A DNA stretch of 64,000 bases. Source: Synaphobranchus kaupii (taxonomy: Eukaryota; Chordata; Actinopteri; Anguilliformes; Synaphobranchidae). Shown piece by piece: positions 45,546 through 57,484 of this stretch. The notes beneath the pieces are model-generated. The model was given only the letters and a program-made list of their open reading frames with translations. It did not search any database and was not told the origin of the DNA. Location of the stretch: positions 67,923,758 through 67,987,757 of the forward strand of contig CM056383.1 in assembly GCA_029718625.1 (NCBI GenBank), read 5' to 3'. The stretch's first letter is position 1. Each line of letters opens with the position of its first letter. The position numbers were made by a program, and so were the translations under genes.

Positions 45546-45946
45546 GACTAAGAATATAACACAACCCAGTCTTCAACCACTAAGTATAGACTAAGACTAT
45601 AACACAACCCAGTCTTCAGCCACTAAGTATAGACTAAGACTATAACACAACCCAGTCTTCAGCCACTAAGTATAGACTAAGACTATAACACAACCCAGTC
45701 TTCAGCCACTAAGTATAGACTAAGACTATAACACAACCCAGTCTTCAGCCACTAAGTATAGACTAAGACTATAACACAACCCAGTCTTCAGCCACTAAGT
45801 ATAGACTAAGACTATAACACAACCCAGTCTTCAGCCACTAAGTATAGACTAAGACTATAACACAACCCAGTCTTCAACCACCAAGTATAGACTAAGACTA
45901 TAACACAACCCAGTCTTCAACCATCAAGTATAGACTAAGACTATGA
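45546..45946. repeat. 43-bp minisatellite, ~9 copies
   Basis: The unit starts GACTAAGACTATAACACAAC and continues with CAGTCTTCAGCCACTAAGTA. Starts are 43 bp apart from 45546 to 45933. Edge units are slightly diverged (CAACCA, CATCAAG). Confidence 0.95.
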
Positions 45947-46409
45947 CAATCTCATAACTAGACTTGAGAGTATCTTAATGAGATCTTTATACCAATAATA
46001 TGTCCTCTGGTGTGATTCCAATAAAAGACATCTTTGCATGTATATACCTTGTTCATGCTATTGAATATGTGACTATGGGTAGGACGTCTATTATGGTATT
46101 GTGAGGGAATGTGCAAGGATATGTTTAACAATAAGCATTTAGGAAAATATCGGGTTGGACGTCCTACTGGGCCAGGGGTTGATTGAACAGAAGGACACTG
46201 TTGCACTTGGTGAAATGGGCAAATGGACCCTTTTACCCCCCTTCCCAAATTTCCAATGCATCCATGTGTGCTAAATAGTTGGACAATCCATGTTCATTTA
46301 TTTATCAGATATCCTACTAACAAAACATTATTGAAAACCGTAGTAATTCAGCACATGTTCAAAAAGGAAGCCTTTGGTACACCTTGTTAGGCAAGATTAC
46401 TCCAGAACT
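45947..46409. other. Intergenic, nothing recognised
   Basis: Unique sequence. Confidence 0.35.
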
Positions 46410-46484
46410 TTCATCTCATTTCAGCCAAGACACATTCATCTCATTTCAGCCAAGACACATTCATCTCATTTCAGCCAAGACAAG
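46410..46484. repeat. 25-bp tandem repeat, 3 copies
   Basis: TTCATCTCATTTCAGCCAAG plus ACACA, three times. Confidence 0.95.
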
Positions 46485-46489
46485 ACAAT

Positions 46490-46720
46490 TGTTGTATCGT
46501 CTCTGCAAAATGCTTCATTTTTTTAAAAACAAAAAACTTGACTTTTTAATTACGCATTGTTGCTTGCTGCAGGGACTAGCGGCTTGGCTGGTGAAGGGCC
46601 CGTGCACATCCTATCGGTGTAATCTCACACTAATTACACTGTGATGGAGGGGAAGAGGGAGTGTGTGCAGAGGAGATAAAAATCCTGTTAGTGGCCGTTG
46701 CTGGGGTGAGCTCATTTTGT
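46490..46720. other. Possible conserved non-coding element
   Basis: TTTTTAATTACGCATTG and CACACTAATTACACTGTGAT lie in repeat-free sequence without a frame. Only suggestive. Confidence 0.2.
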
Positions 46721-46878
46721 TGGGGTGAGTCTCAAGATTGCCTTGTGCATTTCATATCTTTTGACTTCACAAGTACTGAAAGCAAAGACCACGTATGAAT
46801 GCCATTCAAATGTTTTTCTTATGATCAAACTTTTAGCATCAAGTGGACACCTGAAACCATTGTATTTTCCAGTCAGTT

Positions 46879-47378
46879 GCTGCCTGCTACCAGGCTGTCC
46901 AATAGATGGGACTGTTATACAGATTTCTGGCTGCTACCAGGCTGTCCAATAGATGGGACTGTTATACAGATTGCTGCCTGCTACTGGGCTGTCCAATAGA
47001 TGGGACTGTTATACAGATTTCTGCCTGCTACCAGGCTGTCCAATAGATGGGACTGTTACACAGATTGCTGCCTGCTACCAGGCTGTCCAATCAATGGGAC
47101 TGTTGTACAGATTGCTGCCTGCTACCAGGCTGTCCAATAGATGGGCCTGTTATACAGATTGCTGCCTGCTACCAGGCTGTCCAATAGATGGGACTGTTAT
47201 ACAGATTGCTGCCTACTACCAGGCTGTCCAATAGATAGGACTGTTATAAATATTGTTGCCTGCTACCAGGCTGTCCAATAGATAGGACTGTTATACAGAT
47301 TGCTGCCTGCTACCAGGCTGTCCAATAGATGGGACTGTTATACAGATTGCTGCCTGCTACCAGGCTGTCCAATATCTG
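46879..47378. repeat. 47-bp minisatellite, ~10.6 copies
   Basis: The unit starts GCTGCCTGCTACCAGGCTGT and continues CCAATAGATGGGACTGTTAT, then ACAGATT. Copies vary at a few sites (TTCTGG, AATCAATG, GATAGG). A 93-codon frame across it is an artefact. Confidence 0.95.
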
Positions 47379-47429
47379 GCACCACATTCTGCTTTGTTGG
47401 CATTCCGTTTGCTTTATAGGCCAACAACG

Positions 47430-47790
47430 AGTTCAAAACGATGCGAGACAGGACTTATTTCCAAACTTACCCATGATGTCTATTTAGCTGTAAAGCCTCC
47501 ACGTGAATATCAACATGTCAACTTTTAAAATAACGACCGGCTTGTAAACCGCTTGTGGATTCGACCGCAAAGTTAAAAGAAGTCATCAGGAGATAAACCC
47601 AGATATTGCAGCACGATGACTCAGCATCTCCTGTTCAGCAATGTTCAGGACTTGGAAACATGAGCTCTTTAATTAAACCGACTGGCCTAGCTTTGACCCG
47701 CAGACACATTATACATCCATTTTGGCTCTGCTGGAAGACAGTCGCAGGGAAACGAGTGGGATGAGCGGGAAATAAATTGTCATGCGCGAG
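47430..47790. other. Possible conserved non-coding element
   Basis: Repeat-free with elevated CpG (AAAACGATGCGAGAC, CGACCGGCTTGTAAACCGC, GATTCGACCGCAAAG) and CTTTAATTAAACCG. No frame. Confidence 0.25.
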
Positions 47791-48052
47791 ACAGGAAGAG
47801 CAGGGTTTCATACAGCAATCATGGCTGTGCCAAAAGCACTGGGGCTACAGTAATAAGATCAGAATCTCCACCTTTTGAGGCTGACAGCCTGGTCTTAGTC
47901 CATTACTTCAATGACCGGAGGCCCTTTTCATGTGACAGGAGGTTGATGGGGCCAGTATATCTGATATTTCTCAGCCCTCTTCCTGCAGGTAACAGCAGTG
48001 CAGTAGAGTAACAGAGCGTAAGGATGCAGATCAAGGCAGGGAGACATTTCCT

Positions 48053-48168
48053 CTCTGCTGAGGAATAAGTGGGAGGAGCTCTGCTGAGGAATAAGTGGGA
48101 GGAGCTCTGCTGAGGAATAAGTGGGAGGAGCTCTGCTGAGGAATAAGTGGGAGGAGCTCTGCTGAGGA
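48053..48168. repeat. 26-bp minisatellite, ~4.5 copies
   Basis: CTCTGCTGAGGAATAAGTGG plus GAGGAG, starting at 48053, 48079, 48105 and 48131, with a partial copy at 48157. Confidence 0.95.
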
Positions 48169-48391
48169 CAGTTAAGATGGCTGAATGTCCTGGGGCATCA
48201 CAACCCGCTTAAACTCAACCAATCAGCTGTCTGCTGTGCAGGCCTACTGACCCGTGACAGATTATAAGGCTTGTACCTCACAGTTTGCACACTAATACAT
48301 TCATACAGTCTTGCCCAGTGGAGTGCCACCATGCTCAATGGGTCAGCTCCACACTGCTGCAGAAATATATATATATATATATATATATATA

Positions 48392-49922
48392 CACTACTCA
48401 CAAAAAGTTAGGGATATTCGGCTTTCGGGTGAAATTTCAGGATGAACCTAAAATGCACTATAACCTTTACAGGTGAAATTAATTTGACCTTCTCTAAACT
48501 TTTGAATGCACATGTCCAACTATTCAATGTTTCAGTACTTTTTGCACAACTTGCTGTTCTCTAACAAGGAGCTGAACGGCAAAATTCACAACAGGTGTTT
48601 GATCCATGAATCGACCAATAAATTTCCTGGTTCAATTAGAATTGGTATTTAAACAGTCCTCTTCATCATGCTGTTCACATTTTGACATCATGAGACCAAG
48701 ACGACACCTAACAATTGATCAACAGTACCTCGCCATTGCGAGGCTTCAAACAGGATGTTCTCAGAGGGAAGTGGCCACTGAGCTTAGAGTGTCACAGAGT
48801 GTCATCAGCAGGTTGCAACAGAGATACAGAGAGACTGGAAGAGTCACAGAAAGGCATAGAAGTGGACGTCCTTTGGCCACATCCCACACTGATGACCGCT
48901 TCATTGTGAACAGTGCCCTGCGGAACCGGATGATGAATGCCACTCAACTCCAGGCACATTTAAGGGAGGTGAGAGGCACCCAAGTGTCACGTCAGACCAT
49001 TCGAAACCGTTTACATCAGCGTGGTCTGCGTGCTAGACGACCTGCAAGGGTACCTGACCACACCACCAGGCACAGGCGTCATCGTCTTGCATAGGCCAGG
49101 GAGCATTTACGCTGGACGAGGGACCAGTGGGCCTCAGTGCTGTTCTCTGATGAAAGTCGATTCACGTTGAGCAGAAATGATGGCCGCCAACGATGTTGGA
49201 GACGTCAAGGAGAGCACTATGCATCAGCCACTGTTGTCACCAGACGACCCTTTGGTGGTGGCGGTGTTACAGTGTGGGCAGGTGTGTCTAGTCAATACAG
49301 AACTGCCCTACACTTTGTGAATGGTACAGTGACAAGCCCATACTACCTGAATAACATCATTAATCCAGTCATTGTGCCCCTGCATGAACAACACAGGCCT
49401 AATTTCATCTTCATGGACGACAATGCTCCAGCTCATCGAGGTCGCATCATTAGGGAAAGGCTGCTGGAGACTGGGGTACCTCAAATGGAGTGGCCTGCAC
49501 TTTCTCCAGACCTGAATCCCATAGAAAACCTATGGGATCAGCTGACTCACCGTGTAGAGGCTCGTAACTCTGTACCCCAGAACCTCAATGACCTGAGGGC
49601 CGCCCTTCAAGAAGAGTGGGATGCCATGCCTCAGCAGACAATAAGTCGACTTGTGAACAGCATGAGACGTCGTTGTCAAGCTGTAATTGATGCTCAAGGG
49701 CACATGACAAGTTATTGAGACATTGACATTTTTGTTGTGGTATACCCACCACTGTTGTTGGCTTTTGTTTCAATAAATTGTTTGCGATGAGGAAATCACC
49801 ATTGCATGCTTCTACTTAAATGCCCTACTTTCATGATACGTATAATATCACTGTAGCGTGAACTTACATTTTCCATAAATTTCACCCGAAAGCCAAATAT
49901 CCCTAACTTTTTGTGAGTAGTG
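48392..49922 (+). mobile_element. Tc1-like transposon, copy 2
   Basis: A 1531-bp element with 46-bp TIRs beginning CACTACTCACAAAAAGTTAG, flanked by TA (48390-48391, 49923-49924). It is inserted at the end of an (AT)n microsatellite (48365-48391). It is nearly identical to copy 1 at 6397-7919, in the opposite orientation. A polyadenylation-like AATAAA (49772-49777) lies just after the transposase stop. Confidence 0.95.
48690..49718 (+). pseudogene. Tc1-like transposase with one nonsense codon
   Basis: A 342-codon DD34E transposase frame from the ATG at 48690 ([12 protein letters not shown]) to the stop at 49716-49718 (after HMTSY). It contains both helix-turn-helix regions, [17 protein letters not shown] and [12 protein letters not shown] with 34 residues between Asp and Glu. 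One in-frame TAG at 49092-49094 replaces the Trp codon seen in copy 1 (RLAWAREH), splitting the frame before the first catalytic Asp. A second open segment runs from 49137. Apart from that stop the frame is uninterrupted. A longer upstream start at 48606 (MNRPINFLVQ) exists, but the MRPRR start fits family length better. Confidence 0.95.
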
Positions 49923-49924
49923 TA

Positions 49925-50280
49925 TATACGTATATATAGTATATGTAATATTTATAACGTCATACTAACACTACAATTGTAGCTTCAGTTGTGGGGAAAG
50001 AATGGCAGCATGCTAGCCATTAGCAGGTATCTATCTGTAACATTTATGAACTCTACAAGTAGCATTAAGCTGTATACAAGTGCAAAATAGTGTTAAGCAG
50101 TCTGTGCTTCTGTCTGTGACGGGCTGTGTGTGTATGGCTGTCCAGTAGCTACCCATAACTAATTTTCTCAAATGTTTTGGCCATATTATTTATTTATTGT
50201 ATTCTGACATGAGGGTGCTTACACAATGTCAGGCCATAGATACAAATATATATATGCATTAGTCCAAGCCTCTGTAGGTA
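49925..50280. other. Intergenic, nothing recognised
   Basis: AT-rich sequence following the transposon. No gene evidence. Confidence 0.35.
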
Positions 50281-50600
50281 CTGACATAGAACATTCCCTT
50301 AAAGACGTTGTTGGAATGCAGACAGGGCCCGTCTTATTTCAGACTGAAGATGAGAGACCTGACATCGCCGAGCTCAAAGTGCCGTCGGTGACGTCACCCT
50401 TCATGCACCTCGGGGGCACACCTCCCTCCGGCTCGCACGACATCATTTCTGAAGTGCAGCAAACCGAACAAAGTATTTGCTCGGAATATAGATTAAGAGC
50501 CAAGAGATGGGGGGAGGAAATCAATTTCCATAATGATAACCATTTGATCAGAGCAAATTTGTTAGACACAGAATCGTGGAGGGAGGGGGAGAAAAAAAAA
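50281..50600. other. Possible conserved regulatory element
   Basis: Repeat-free, CpG-bearing segment with a perfect CRE palindrome and AAATCAATTTCCATAATGAT, ACCATTTGATCAGAG. The 152-codon frame at 50226-50684 ends in poly-Lys from an A-run (50588-50610) and shows no domain. Regulatory DNA is more likely than coding, but this is inference. Confidence 0.3.
50388..50397. promoter_or_regulatory. Perfect CRE-type palindrome
   Basis: The core TGACGTCA is embedded in GGTGACGTCACC. This is the consensus site for CREB/ATF-type factors. Occupancy is unknown. Confidence 0.4.
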
Positions 50601-50739
50601 AAAAAAAAAAAAGATGGAAATTTCTGCTGTCACTTTTCAACCTCTGTCACCGTGCTTATCTGTGTCACCTCAGAACGGGTTTAATCTCCCCCTAAATGTT
50701 TTCATCAAACAGCCGGGGGCACACCGCTTCCAATGCTAA

Positions 50740-51420
50740 ATCTGATGCGTCGGAGCCGCCATATAATAGAACGCGTTCTACATCTCATTTTCCTTCACGC
50801 CACACTTTAAAAGGCCAGAAACCAAGGAAAGGATGAATTTGTGATAAAAAGCGGCGAGTCAATCTCCCCATTCTCCTTATCGACCCATTATGGAACGAGT
50901 GACCCAGCCCGACGCCAACCCGCAAATTACGTTCGACTTTGAAAAGCCCACAGAGGCGCATAATTACAGTGAGACTGACGAATGCGGACAGAATGATGAA
51001 GACGCCGTGGAGTGAAGGCATACCAATCATCGACGTGGTACATTTTATACACAAAGGGATGCAGGCAAAAATAATTGCCATTTGGAATGTGACTGATGTG
51101 ACTGTAGTGGGCCAGATGACATCTCTGTCACTTGGGGGGGCGGCCATCATTTTCAGACGCGTTCAAAAGTGTTCAGTATTCAAGTGCGACGCGCACTGCA
51201 CGCTCGGAGAAAAAAAAAGGGAAATGTATTTTCGCCGCCGCTAAGTTACGGAGGGAGCGATTTGTTAAGACGCGCAAGCACGCCGCAAAGTAAAACAGCC
51301 ATTGTAAATAGCCCTGAATGGCTCCGTGAGATACAATTTTTACCTGAATTTTCGCGTTTACATTAGCGTGGTAATTTCACGCCGCGGATAATGGAACGTT
51401 TCACTCGTTTTTTTTCCCGG
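50740..51420. other. Possible conserved non-coding block
   Basis: Long repeat-free stretch with dispersed CpGs, e.g. CTCCTTATCGACCCATTATG, AGGCGCATAATTACAGTGAG and AAAATAATTGCCATTTGG. Frames are short and domain-free. Composition and lack of transposons suggest constraint, which is untested. Confidence 0.3.
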
Positions 51421-53285
51421 CTGAAGAGACCGCGGGGCTCGTTTCGTTTTGCCGTCTGCCAGCTCAGCTCCCCGCTCACTATTAAATTTGTCAAGATTTG
51501 AAATCAAGCCAAAGGGCCTGCACAAACAGAGAATAACAACTAGAAAATTCAAAAAAATATTTTGAGTATCTCAGCACGACTGGTTGCTCTATAAATATTA
51601 ATAACAGAGACTGCCTGAGGGGTTTAGAACCAATAATGGAATATGACCACATGTGTTGGCCTTTTCGATAGAAATGTAAAATAAATAAACAAATATTAAT
51701 TTGGCTATTAGTGCCAAAGGTTTGTAAAATAAAAACAGCATCGAGCAAATAAGTGAGCTTGTATCAAGGAAGTGTCATCCGTGTCATGCTTCACTGCTAT
51801 CTTTATATATTGGCAGAGACAGAGTACTTTATTTACAGTGATGCAGAGTTTAATGTGCTATAGTGCAAACTCATTGCAATAACTGTACAATGCATTTCTC
51901 TCAGCTCTCCGCCAAGGCCTTTCGATACCATCACTCTTTGCTCTGGTAGGCTACTTGCAATGGAAGGTTCAAAGACCTGAGGTCAAGGTGTTTCAGTGAG
52001 AAAATTAACCCTATCCTAACCCTAACCGTTGCCCAAAAGAAGCCCAAGAATAAGGACCATCTTCAGATGAAGTTGATTTGAGAATTAGGTCTGATCCATT
52101 CATATTGAATGAAATATAGTATAGTATAGATGCACCGATATGATAGAAAGCCATTAGTCCCGATTCACCATTAATTGACAGTAATAGCAGCCAAAGGAAT
52201 GCCTCTTTCCATTGGAAAAACACTGTTGCAGTCTTCTCATGCTTACCATCCATAGACTTTATTCTTTGACAATAAGCCCGATTTGTAGGTTTAATTGGAA
52301 AAATGATCACATACAGCAGTCCCCTGTTAACAGTTATTCAAATTATTCATTAAGACTGCAACAGATCATCGTTTTCATTGCCATAATGATAACAGGGGTA
52401 TCACTTTTCCAGGGCCAGGCATAAAACCGGCACCATTACTTTAAACTGACATCTGTCGGGATGAATACCCATGAAAATAACATTAATTCAAATCAGTCTT
52501 TTATATAATTACCATGAAAATACATGCGGCATGGACGACATCCAGGAAAATACACTCTGTGCCTACAGAACATTCCCCACATTCCCAAACGGCTGCCATA
52601 ACCACCTTATAGACTCATTCAGCCCAGAGGAAAGCTTACGATTGAAGCCTCATCAATTACATAAATAACACATGGTTAACACTGTGTACTGCAGTAATCA
52701 GTACACAGCTGCTAGAACACAAGACGCAGTAGACAGGGCTCTGATTCAGACACAGCCCAGATCTGTGCCTACAATGGCTAATGCAGAGAAGCTGCCAGAG
52801 GCTTAGCATAAAGATCTCACTGGGAGTTAAGGCTGCCTAAAACACATTGGTTAATGTATATAATTATAAAAGGGCCTTCTCAGCAAGTTCAGGTGAAATG
52901 GGCATTTAATGTTAAAGTTTAGGCAATACACAACTTTAGTAGCTTATAAATGGCATTTTAAGCAGAACTGAAACGAACCAACGGGAAATAAGGCCAAAGA
53001 GTTAGTGAGCACACATGTGATTTGGACTAAAGCAGTAGCCTATGGCTTTAGTTTTATTCTACATCCAGCAAATATGGAAGGTTTGAGGTTAAAACCCAAG
53101 CTTAACTCACAGTACACTTCGATTGTTCCGATGTGTGTCACCAACGTATGAATGCGTACAGAATAGGCAGGGATCATACACAAATATGCAGCCCAGTTTG
53201 CAGGGAAACATATAGTTTCAAAAAGACTTGCTTAATGGAGCTGGGTGGACGCATGTAGCAAGTGTGTAAAGAGAGAAGCTTACTC
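51421..53285. other. Intergenic, one weak dispersed repeat
   Basis: Positions 52700-52765 resemble 27640-27705 (GTAGACAGGGCTCTGATTCA). Otherwise unique AT-rich DNA with no coding support. Confidence 0.35.
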
Positions 53286-53289
53286 AGAA

Positions 53290-53370
53290 GTCCAAGGTGA
53301 GATTTAAACCCCACTCGTCCAAATACTCCAAAGCTAACACGTTACCAATCACCGGTAGCTAAGGGCAACG
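53290..53370 (-). repeat. Possible degenerate tRNA-like SINE head
   Basis: The minus strand reads TAGCTACCGGTGATTGG and, about 35 nt on, GGGGTTTAAATCTCACC. This resembles an A/B-box pair as in the arrays at 2.4-4.2 kb. No tail recognised. Confidence 0.3.
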
Positions 53371-54880
53371 ACGTTATTTTGAACCTGAGGGTTGCGTCGC
53401 CAGAGAGTGTTGTCACGGTAACCTGCCACAAGTCCTTCGCTTTACCGCACCCCACTGTGCTTACTAGCGAATTAGCCGAGCTACATCCGCTACACACACA
53501 GCCCACTATTTTCGCAAAGCTTTTCTCAAGTGAACGCTGGCAGGAAGTACAAGTTGACTTTTAAAACACTAATTAAGAAAGGAAATACTTCACGTGTGGA
53601 AGAGTTGCTTCTAATCTAAGTGTTTCAATCATGCATTTGCACACATATTTGCAATGCATCATACATAATCAGACTACAGTAATGGTCAAATTATCCCAAA
53701 TTACTACAGAAATGTCTCGTTTCTCTTTAATCGATTGCCACTTGTCGCAGTTTGTCACCAGCAGTGCCTACTATTAAAACAATAATCTAGTTTACTACTG
53801 ATTCATCCAAATCAGTTTACTCTGCAAGCTCTTAACCTGAACAAACGATAAACATAAATAGAATAATAAAAAAAAATTAACCTACGCTCCTTGTGTTACA
53901 GGAGTAATCAGTCAATTACGGCCACCTGGTGGTGATCAGCCAATTTCATCCACTGGATTGCATCTTGAGAATTCCTCCTGGGAATTGTAGTTTTTTTAAG
54001 GTCATTGCCCTGGTGTAGAAAGAGTGCTCACAGCACAGATGGTTTCATTGCAGACTGGCCCTGGACAGCCTTACAGAACAGCAATATTGCAATACATATT
54101 TCCTCATAAGAATAATTAGAATTCTCATCAGTATGCAGAACACCATATTGCAATTAGATATTGCAGTTAGATTTTTCTAAATTCACACCAAACTCCCTGG
54201 TTTGAATTTTTCTGCCAGACACCCAAGAGTTGACCCTTAGCTGTTGCCAGAACATCCCAGGGATAGCGTCTGCTTAAAATTCAAATATGTCTACAATATG
54301 TTTTTAGTAATGAGTTCATATAGCCAAGTCTGTTGGAATTAGGCTAAAGGCACTGTGCTGTTGATATCTCATCAGTCCACAAAATATATCAGTGGTCAGC
54401 CATGTCATGCTGTGCTACAGTATACAGTATTTCTGATTGAAAGAATGAACCCACAAAAAATAAAGAAATAAAAATAAAATAAATACTATAATACTGACCC
54501 TGTGTAGGCACATATGGCCTTCATTGACTCATCTGCAGAGTATGTAGTGGTATCTTTCAGCAATGCTGTGTCAAAGAAGCCGTTAGAATAGAATAGAATA
54601 GAATCACTATAGGTCATTGGGTATTGTGAGAACAAAAGGTTGCCTTAAGCGATTCCACAGATCCTTGGTCCTCTACTTTACCGTAGCCAGATGGAGGACT
54701 GATAGCCAATGGCTCTGGGGCATTTCTTTAACATGAACCAGTACTGATGTCAACGGAAATTAGGTCACTTCTTCAGTAGTGTAATTAAAGAGGAGAACCA
54801 TGGTCCGTCAGAGAAAGGACATAGGGGTTAACAGGAGAGTGGAGCAAGTTCATCCTTTTTGAATGGAATTTATACGGCTT
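53371..54880. other. Intergenic, nothing recognised
   Basis: Includes GGCCACCTGGTGGTGATC near 53920, loosely CTCF-like, and a short (GAATA)n near 54590. No gene evidence. Confidence 0.3.
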
Positions 54881-54885
54881 CCAAA

Positions 54886-55146
<261 letters not shown>

Positions 55147-55559
55147 AGGTTTAATTCCCTTAATTTCTCACACTGTACACTTTGGTTGGTCTTGGAGAAC
55201 TCACAGCTTATTCTAGTCCATTGACCACTGAATCACAACCATGGGCGATGCTTGTAATTCCCTTTCACATCCCTCCAAACGAGCATTACCCTCCAGTGAT
55301 ATTGTGAGACGGATTTTGATACAATGTAAACTGCACTATATTATTGTACTGTGAATTATCAACAGCAGTAAAAAAAAAATTAAAAAAAAACTCTTTTGAT
55401 ATCAAGGCTTTGCAAATGTGCTCAACCCAAAACCTGAAAATTCTATTCTATTATAAATGTGTTGCATTCTGCCACTTGAAAAATAAGGGTGATTTAAAGT
55501 CCACATGTAAGGAAAACAAAACCAATGGGGCACTGTAAAACTGGCATTTAGAGGATTTA

Positions 55560-55960
55560 GTCCACCTCCTGTTCGGCTATGCCGATAATTATAATGGACC
55601 CATGAGTGTGTGCAAACAAGCTCCCCACACCACAGAATGAGCAATGAGCATCACTGCCCTGAAGGAATAATGATTAAAAAAAACTCAGGATTAAGAGCTG
55701 CAGAGGGGGAAAACAGGGAAGAATTCGGGATGAGGAATGAGGCACAGGGAATTTGTGACATAATTTTTGATCCACAGGAAGTCAGTCTTAAAAAGAGTTG
55801 TTTGTTATTTCTGAGCATTGCAGGCCAGAGAATTATTTTCCCCTGTTTTATTTCAGATTTTGAGGAACACTTTGCTGTTGCCTTCAGCACAATCCCTGCT
55901 CCGCTCCAGTAGACATCCAGCTGTAAATTGGTACTTAAATGGATATTTTAAATGGATAAT
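55560..55960. other. Possible conserved non-coding element
   Basis: Repeat-free sequence with GATAATTATAATGGACCC, GGAATAATGATTAAAA and AGAATTATTTTCCCC. The 100-codon frame 55610-55912 has no domain. Constraint is inferred only. Confidence 0.25.
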
Positions 55961-56135
55961 GGTAATAGGCAACACTAGAAGCTACCAAGGACTTTTTGTT
56001 TGCTCGATGACAGGGGTTACAGACACCGAAGTGAATGATCAGCCAATGCAGAATCTCTGTGGCTACTGTGCATGCAAGTTAAGAGTAATACATTGTGTGG
56101 AGATGTGCTCCACAGCATTCATGGAGTTCTCCTAA

Positions 56136-56720
56136 ATATCTACATTTACATTTAAGGCATTTAGCTGACACTCTTAACCAGAAGAACTTACAATTCATCC
56201 ACAAATAAAAGGCCTAGCTTCATAAATCAAAACCATTCCAAGTAGCAATTAATGAGAGTGTAATGGTCGGGCTATAACACACTCGCAATAGGTAACCCTT
56301 AGTCACAAGAATTAACATGTGGAAGGGAAGGTTGGGTTTTTTTTAGGGTAGATAGGAGAAGATGTGGAAGAGGGGAATGGAGATCAGGGAGGAGAGGTAT
56401 TTCCTGAATCGATGGATCCTCAGGTCACGCTGGAAGGTAGGGAGGAACTCTGTTGTCCTGACTGAGATGGGCAGGTCATCCCACAATTGGACGGCCAGTA
56501 GGGAAAAGAGTTGTGGCCAGGAGGAGCGAAGACCAGGTGATGGCAGGAAGGGGAGAGCTAGGCGCCCACTGGCAGCAGAGCTTAGAACATGGGTGTGGGT
56601 GTAGGGCTGAACCAAGGCCCAAAGGTATCGGGTACAGCTCAATCAGCAGCCTTGTACGCCGACACGACTTTGATGCGGGCAGCCACCGGGAGCCAGTGGA
56701 GGGAATGCAGAAGGGGAAAA
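56136..56720 (-). mobile_element. L2-type LINE, 5'-truncated 3' end
   Basis: The minus strand carries the C-terminal part of a non-LTR reverse-transcriptase protein, then the 3' tail. Reading down: SLHWLPVAARIK, frame breaks, VQPYTHTHVLSS, FSLLAVQLWDDLPISVRTTE and LPTFQRDLRIHRFRKYL. It then reaches AGAACTTACAATTC-type sequence read inverted, ending TTAAGAGTGTCAGCTAAATG and CCTTAAATGTAAATGTA at 56136. SLHWLPV...YK and LW(N/D)xLP...R are hallmark phrases of L2-group RT C-termini. Frameshifts and stops make it inactive. The tail matches the tRNA-SINE tails in this window. Confidence 0.85.
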
Positions 56721-57484
56721 ATTTGAGGGGGTTGAAAAGGAAAATATATCCAAAGCACTTTTATATACCGTAGCACTTTTTGGACCCACCCCAAAGGGTT
56801 TACCTTCACCTAAATTACAGCTAGATTCTGATGTCACTTTTGTTCTTGTAGGCTCATTGCTTGGTGCTTGTAATGTCATTTATTACCTAATAACACCAAG
56901 GACGAGAGTTCTGTATCCTCCTTAAACATGGCAATTATTTTTTGTCCCCTGTAGGGGACATGAGTCTCTGGTCTTAATCTCAAGGGCCATATTCTACTAT
57001 GCTGAAACCTGTGTAGAGGACATAAAAAAATAAATTATGGATGTAAATAAATCAATTATAGAAGCTGTCTTCTGCTCAGCGGTGTATTGTATGTACAGTG
57101 AGCTGTAAATTATTGCATGTAAGTTTGATCATTTATTTTTTTTATTTTGAGGGAAAGTGTAGCATTTCATATTTATTATCACTGGTCTTGTTAATAACTG
57201 CCTGCCTGAGCCTCAGGAAGCTCGGCATTCTGCACGCGTCTTAAGAAAGGCTATTTTTAATCCAGACCAAGGAGGGTTCTTTTAGCAAATAACAGAGAGA
57301 CGTTAACTACAAGGAACAGCTACAAAGGTCAAGCTTGCTCAAGCTAAAGGTAGGGAGGTGTGCAATACATCTCAACCGAGGAAAATGACATTAAGGCTCT
57401 GACGTTAAATGAGGAAAGACCCCTGTTTTATTCATATCACACAATTTTAAAAGTCAAGTCACAATTTTAGAAGCACACATTATT

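Noticed and set aside
50226..50684. 152-codon frame
   Set aside because: Runs into an A-homopolymer coding poly-Lys and shows no domain. The region reads better as regulatory DNA.
52008..52030. Telomere-like CCTAACCCTAACC
   Set aside because: Only about two imperfect hexamers, too few to call an interstitial telomeric sequence.
53915..53940. CTCF-like site GGCCACCTGGTGG
   Set aside because: Departs from the consensus at an important position and is a single short match; not supportable by eye.
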